From: Platanthera guangdongensis
Taxonomy: Eukaryota > Streptophyta > Magnoliopsida > Asparagales > Orchidaceae
Length of the DNA: 64,000 nt
Reading direction: 5' to 3'
Assembly (NCBI GenBank): GCA_039583875.1
Contig: CM077162.1
Coordinates: forward strand, 111,444,589 to 111,508,588
The notes under the pieces were generated by a model. That model was not told the DNA's origin. It worked only from the letters and a program-made list of their open reading frames with translations, and made no database searches. Below are positions 58,756-64,000 of this stretch, piece after piece. Within the stretch, counting starts at the first letter, position 1. Each line of letters begins with the position of its first letter. The translations under genes were made by a program, and so were the position numbers.

Positions 58756-59899
58756 GTGACCAGAGGTGGTGTTGGGCCGTCGGAACATCCAGTTTTTGAG
58801 GCTAGCAGTGCACCTAATGAAGCTCCTGCAACACCTCTATCGGCTGAGACCATAAGATTAGTGTCTGAAGCAGTGTTGTCCATGATTAATGGGCAGCCTG
58901 CAAGGCAAACGCAGCAGCCCGCTCCAGTGATGGAGCAGGAACGTCTTCTAGAGGTTGAGCCGAGGAGAGTGGAACAGGTGGTAGTGGAACCGTTGGTGCC
59001 AAAGAGGGCAACTGAGAGGTAGATTAAGCATGTAATGAGCTTTAACCCTCCGGTATTCTCGGGGTTGGGAACCCCATCTCAAGCTGAAGACTGGCTCTCC
59101 AGGGTGAAGAGAGTCATGACAGCAACAGAGACGGAGGAGTGGCAAATGACCACCATTGCTATGTTCCTTTTGGACGATGAAGCGAGAATGTGGTGGGAAG
59201 GGTTGAAGCTGCATCTACTGAGAGGTAGGCAACTTGTTGATGTCTCGATGGAGGAGTTCTCGAGATTGTTCTTGGCTAGATACATCCCTTCGGCGCAGAG
59301 AATAGAGTTGGAGAATGAGTTCCTGAAATTGGTTCAAGGAGACAGTACCGTGGATGAATATCTCCACGAGTTTACTCGTCTGATTCGTTATGCTAGCTCC
59401 ACTATTGTTGATGAGGAGCGCAAGACTAATCGCTTCTATGAAGGGTTGAGAGATGAGTTGAGGTTACTACTCTCGGGGCCGATGACGCAGGGTTTCTTAA
59501 CCTTGGTCAACACGGCCCAGTCCTTGGAGAAGGATATGAAGAACGTACAAGCAAAGAAAAGCTTGGGTGACAAGAAGTCTGAATTCAAAGTGCCGACTAC
59601 TTCAAAGTCCGGCTATCGAAGGTCCTTCAAGAAGCATAGGACTTCGGGTCCAGCTCCTTCTGGTGCTTCTGGGGCGACTACGGGTCGGACCCCGGGCGCA
59701 TGTTTTACTTGCGGAAAGTCGGGGCAATTTGCCCGCGATTGTTGGAGTGGACGTCCCAAGTCCGAGAGAAGGCCGAGAGCAACCTATGAAGAGAAGGGCA
59801 AGGCGGTGGAGTCAACCGCGTCCCACTATGCTCCGGCCCAACCAAGGGTGTACAATCTTGGCCAACAGGAGGCCATCAAACAGGCTGATGTGGTGACAG
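58756..59899 (+). pseudogene. gag: Gag of element B2
   Basis: It shares the TAG (59020) and the His-to-Gln zinc-knuckle change with B. Six residue differences from B were noticed in the 291-codon open part (59035-59910). The intron donor is intact here (GTACGG at 59900). Confidence 0.88.
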
Positions 59900-59975
59900 G
59901 TACGGTTTAATTTATAGCAAGTCAATTTCTTTAAATACTTGTTATGCACCTATTACCTTACCATTGCTTGTTTAG
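59900..59975 (+). other. Candidate gag-pol intron of element B2
   Basis: It is 76 bp with donor CAG before GTACGG and acceptor TTGCTTGTTTAG. The phase is 1 on both sides, so removal joins the gag frame to the protease frame; if retained, gag stops three codons later. Confidence 0.7.
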
Positions 59976-62900
59976 GGTTTGTTTTGATTTGTGAAAATCG
60001 GGCAAGAGCACTCTTCGATACGGGAGCTTCACACTCCTTCTTGTCCGAAGGATTTATATCACGCATCGGAGTCCCTTCTTCGATGGCGAAGGATAAGTTG
60101 GATGTGTTGTTGCCTAATGGGTGTTCGATGCGAGCGGATAGGATCTGCGGTGTGAAAATTCGCATTGGGAATCAGGAGTTCGATCTGCAAGCGTCGTTAC
60201 TTCCGTTGGTGGAGTTCGACGTCATATTTGGCATGGACTGGCTCTCAGAGCAGCAGGCCTATATTGACTGCGATCGCACGGAGGTGAAGTTGGGAGCTAG
60301 TCGTGAGATGACTTTTACGGGCTTAAAGGGGTCGAGCAAGACATTGATGTCTGCTCTACAGGTGGTGAAGGCAGTTTGTGCCGGTGCAGAACTGTTCTTT
60401 ACACTAGTGGAGGTTGCAAAGCCGAAGCCCGCGTTGGATAATATTTCAGTGGTATCGGAGTACCCTGCTGTGTTCCCTAGAGATCTACCTGGAGCCCCGC
60501 CTCAGCGGGTGATAGACTTCACGATTGAGCTAGTGCCAGGTGCAAAGCCTGTGTCACGATCTCCTTATCAGCTAGCGCCTAAAGAAATGGCAGAGATGAA
60601 GGTTCAACTACAAGAGTTGTTGGAGCAATGGTATGTGCGCCCAAGTTCTTCGCCTTGGAGCGCGGCGGTCCTCTTTGTTAAGAAGAAGGACGGAAGCTTG
60701 AGGCTATGTATTGATTATCGGGAGCTCAACAAGTTGACAGAAAAGAACAACTACCCGATCCCCCGGATTGATGATCTTTTTGATCAGTTAGTCGGGTCGA
60801 CGGTGTACTCAAAGTTGGATCTCAAGTCTGGGTACTATCAGTTGCGAATAAGGGAGAGTGATATCCTAAAGACAGCATTCAGTACAAGATACGGACATTA
60901 TGAGTTTACGGTCATGCCGTTTGGGCTGACTAATGCGCCGTCAGTGTTCATGGATTTGATTAACAGGACCTTCCGGGAGTACTTGGACTATTTTGTGATC
61001 GTCTTCATCGACGATATTTTGGTCTACTCGCAAAGTGAGGAAGATCACTTCAAGCATCTTCATTTGGTTTTGGAGACGCTAAGGAGGAATCAGTTGTATG
61101 CTAAGTTCTCGAAGTGCGAGTTTTGGATATCCTCAGTGGCGTTTCTCGGTCATATAGTGAGTGGAGAGGGTATTGCTGTGGATCCGGCGAAGATTGTTGC
61201 GATACGGGAGTGGCCTGAGCTTTCTACGGTAGCGGAAGTCCGGAGCTTTCTGGGGCTTGCCGGCTATTATAGGCGCTTCGTAGAGAACTTCTCGTAGATA
61301 GCGTTACCTCTCACTACTTTGACGAGGAAGGAGAAGAAGTTCGTTTGGACGCTGGAGTGCGCAGGAGCTTTTGAGGAGTTGAAGTGTCGGTTGAACATGG
61401 CGCCTGTGCTGAGTTCGCCGATTGGGACCGAAGGCTATGAGATTTATAGGGATGCTTCGGGCAGCGGTTTGGGTTGCGTGCTACTGCAACACGGAAGTGT
61501 GATAGCTTATGGCTCGAGACAGCTAAAAGTGCACGAGAGGAATTATCCGGTCCATGACTTGGAGTTAGCGGCCGTGATTTTTGCCTTGAAGCTGTGGAGA
61601 CACTATTTGTATGGTGTGAAGATTGATATCTACACTGATCACAAGAGCCTAAAGTATCTGATTGATCAGAAGGATTTGAATATGCGGCAGCGTAGATGGA
61701 TGGAGTTCCTAGGGGACTATACATTCAAGATCCACTACGTGCCTGGTAATGGTAATGCGGTTGCTGACGCGTTGAGTCGCCGGGACCCAGCTCAAGCCAA
61801 TTGGCTATCGGTTCATGATGAGCGGTTGGTGCGGGAGTTGGAGGCGTTGGAGATTGTTTGTGTGGACAAGCAATCAAGTACTGAAGCAGTACTGAATTGG
61901 ACTGAAGTCCAATATGACCTGGCTGATCGGATTCGACAGGCTTTGGATATGGATGCCCATATGAAGCAGTTCATGGTAGAGGCTCTGGATGGGTCAAATT
62001 CCCAATTCGTTGTGGAGGACGGATTGCTTTGGAAAGACGGTCGTCTGTGCGTCCTAAGTGTGTGCGATTTGCGGGTGGAATTGTTGTATGAGGCACACCA
62101 TACTAAGTACTCAATTCACCCGGGGAGCACGAAGATGTACCGTGATGTCAAGAAACTATTTTGGTGGCCGGGTTTGAAGAAGGATGTGGCGCTCTACGTA
62201 GCGAAGTGCCAAACTTGCGCCTTGGTGAAGGCGGAGTGCCAAAAGCCGGGACGATTTCTGAAGTCCTTGCCTATTCCGGAGTGGAAATTCGACGACATCT
62301 CGATGGACTTTGTGCATGGTTTGCCAAGGTCGCAAAAGGGCAACGACACCATTTGGGTGGTCGTGGATCGGTTAACGAAGGTGTCGCATTTCATCCCGCA
62401 TAGGAAGGATGATCCGGTGGAGAAGTTGGAAAGCCTGTATGTGGATAAGATTGTACGGCTTCATGGTGTGCCCCGCAGCATCGTGAGTGACCGAGATGGG
62501 CGGTTCACGTCCAATGATTGGAGGCTTGTGCAGCAAATGTTGGGAACAAAGCTGAAATTCAGCACAGCCTTCCATCCACAAACAGATGGGCAGACCGAGA
62601 GGGTCAATAGAACTATGGAAGACATGCTTCACATGTGTGTCTGGATTTTGGGAAGCAATGGGAAGACCATCATTATTTGGTGGAGTTCTCATACAACAAT
62701 AGCTACCAAGTGAGTATTCAAATGGCGCCCTTCGAGGCCCTATATGGTAGAAAATGTCGCACGCTGTTGTCTTGGCTAGAAACGGGTGAGTCAAAGTTGT
62801 ATAAGCGATTAGAAGTGGAGGATGCTACTTCTTTGGTGAGAACCATTCGGGAGAGGTTGCTTATCGCTCACAACCGGCAAGCGAAGTAATATAATGCCAA

Positions 62901-63416
62901 GCACAGGAACGTGGAGTTCGTTGTGGGCGATTGGGTGTACTTAAAGATCAAGCTGTTCAAAGGTGTCTCGCGGGTGCGGCGATTGAAAAAGCTAAGCCCG
63001 AGGTACCTTGGGTCATTTGAGGTTCTGGAGCGAGTTGGTGAAGCAGCCTATCGGTTGAAGCTTTCAGCGGAGCTTAGTGGTTTACATGATGTATTCCATA
63101 TTTCGGTGCTTCGGAAGGCGGTGCAAGAGCCTTCGCAAGTGATCGCGGTTCATTAAGTGCCGGTGGATAGTGGGCCGACGACAAAGGTCAAGCCCGTGCG
63201 AATTGAGGACTCGGAGGTCAAGCGGCTACGCAATAAAGAGATCAGGATGGTCAAGGTCCGATGGGACAATTGCGGTCGTGATTAGCTCTCTTGGGAACGA
63301 GCAGACTATGCTTGACGAGTATCCGGAGTTGTTCCGCTCAGGTACAAATTTTGGTTTTGTACATGTCTTTCCTTTATATAATTTCGTGGACGAAATTCTT
63401 TTAAGAGGGGGAGAGT
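59976..63416 (+). pseudogene. pol: Pol of element B2
   Basis: It has the same domains as Pol of B. Its private lesions are TAG 61295 (Gln in B) and a one-base loss in 62640-62650 that shifts the frame in the integrase core. TAA 62887 is shared with B. The TAG of B at 34229 is Trp (TGG) here. Confidence 0.9.
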
Positions 63417-64000
63417 TGTAATGCCCCGAAACTCAAAAGAGCGACGGGTGACGTTTTGTGCCAGTTTTGGGTTCTGGCAGGAGGCACACGGCCCGTGACA
63501 CGGGCATGTCCCAGTGCGTGTCGGGCTTGTGTCGACGAGTTGGTCGAGAGGTCGACGAATTTTGCTCGATGAAGAGTCGAGACAAGGCACACGGCCTGCG
63601 ACACGGGCGTGTCGCAGGGCGTGTCGACCCGTGTCGACACTCAGCCCGTGAAGTCGACATTTTGCGCTCGACGAAGTGTTGAGACATGGCACACAGCCTG
63701 CGAAACGGGCGTGTCGTAGGGCGTGTCGACCCGTGTCGACACTTGTCCCGGGGAGTCGACGAATTTTGCTCGACGATGTGTCGAGACAAGGCACACGGCC
63801 TAGGATACGGGCGTGTCCAAGGCCGTGTCATGAGGTCGACGAACTTCGCTCGACGAAGTGTCGAGTGTCGCGACCGTGTACACGGCCTAAAGCCCAGGCG
63901 TGTTGAGGTAGACACGGGCAAGGACACGGGCATGTCCAGTACCCGTGTAGTTCTCGGGTTGTTTTCGGGATAAATCGATGGGGACACACGGCCGACCACA
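63417..64000 (+). repeat. 3' LTR of element B2, start only
   Basis: It starts TGTAATGCCCCGAAAC and runs off the window inside the palindrome array. Confidence 0.9.

Larger units (their letters stand above)
55415..63999 (+). repeat. Second copy of the [C 3' LTR - element B] block
   Basis: It corresponds to about 28949-37597, offset 26,466 and then 26,402-26,403 bp, at about 99% identity. It keeps the exact C-LTR/B-LTR junction with GAAAC, so it is a copy of an already nested structure, not a new insertion. One copy of a 63-bp tandem segment is missing near 56.1 kb. The right end is beyond the window. Confidence 0.93.

Overview
This window is repeat-rich nuclear DNA from a flowering plant. It has no recognisable host gene. 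It opens with about 3.1 kb of plastid DNA in the order rps19 (last codons), rpl22, rps3, rpl16 with its group II intron. This piece is decayed: rps3 has a frameshift and rpl16 has an in-frame stop. It is joined to LTR retrotransposons, so it is best read as a nuclear plastid insertion (NUPT). The rpl22 copy is full length and the rpl16 intron is present, which argues against legumes (which lack plastid rpl22). The species cannot be resolved further from the sequence alone.

Layout: 1-~3.17 kb NUPT; ~3.2-6.05 kb non-coding DNA with a (GT)26 microsatellite and a cluster of TTGAC/GTCAA motifs; 6.06-7.63 kb the 3' end of a decayed Ty3/gypsy pol (G1); 7.63-11.34 kb LTR-like DNA; 11.34-17.64 kb the internal region of a second decayed Ty3/gypsy element (D), whose integrase is split by a 1,558-bp solo LTR (15399-16956, target duplication ACAGA). 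Element D is cut at 17640 by a third gypsy element (B).

From 17641 onward the insertions are nested and most can be ordered by target-site duplications. B is a Del/Tekay-like gypsy element with ~2.3-kb LTRs. Its 5' LTR holds a complete 12,165-bp Sirevirus-like Ty1/copia element (C, 17867-30031, duplication GAAAC, two 1,520-bp LTRs) with gag, pol and a large third ORF. The 3' LTR of B is cut at 38209 by a related gypsy element (E). The 5' LTR of E is in turn split by a 13,251-bp Tat-lineage gypsy element (F, 39330-52580, duplication CCTTC). F has two 747-bp LTRs that differ at one base, an unbroken 1,827-codon gag-pol, and two spliced genes on the opposite strand between pol and the 3' LTR. 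E breaks off near 55418 and joins a second copy of the [C 3' LTR - B] block (B2), which runs to the window end at about 99% identity to the first copy.

How the genes work together: each LTR element supplies Gag (particle shell) and Pol (protease, reverse transcriptase, RNase H, integrase) for its own copying. Only F looks intact. C, B, B2, D, E and G1 all carry stops, frameshifts or truncations. The observations most worth following up are a candidate 76-bp gag-pol intron in B2/E (donor lost in B), the two TATA-driven, intron-containing antisense genes of F, four tandem hairpin repeats in F whose arms co-vary, and unrelated CpG-rich palindrome arrays in the LTRs of separate element families.
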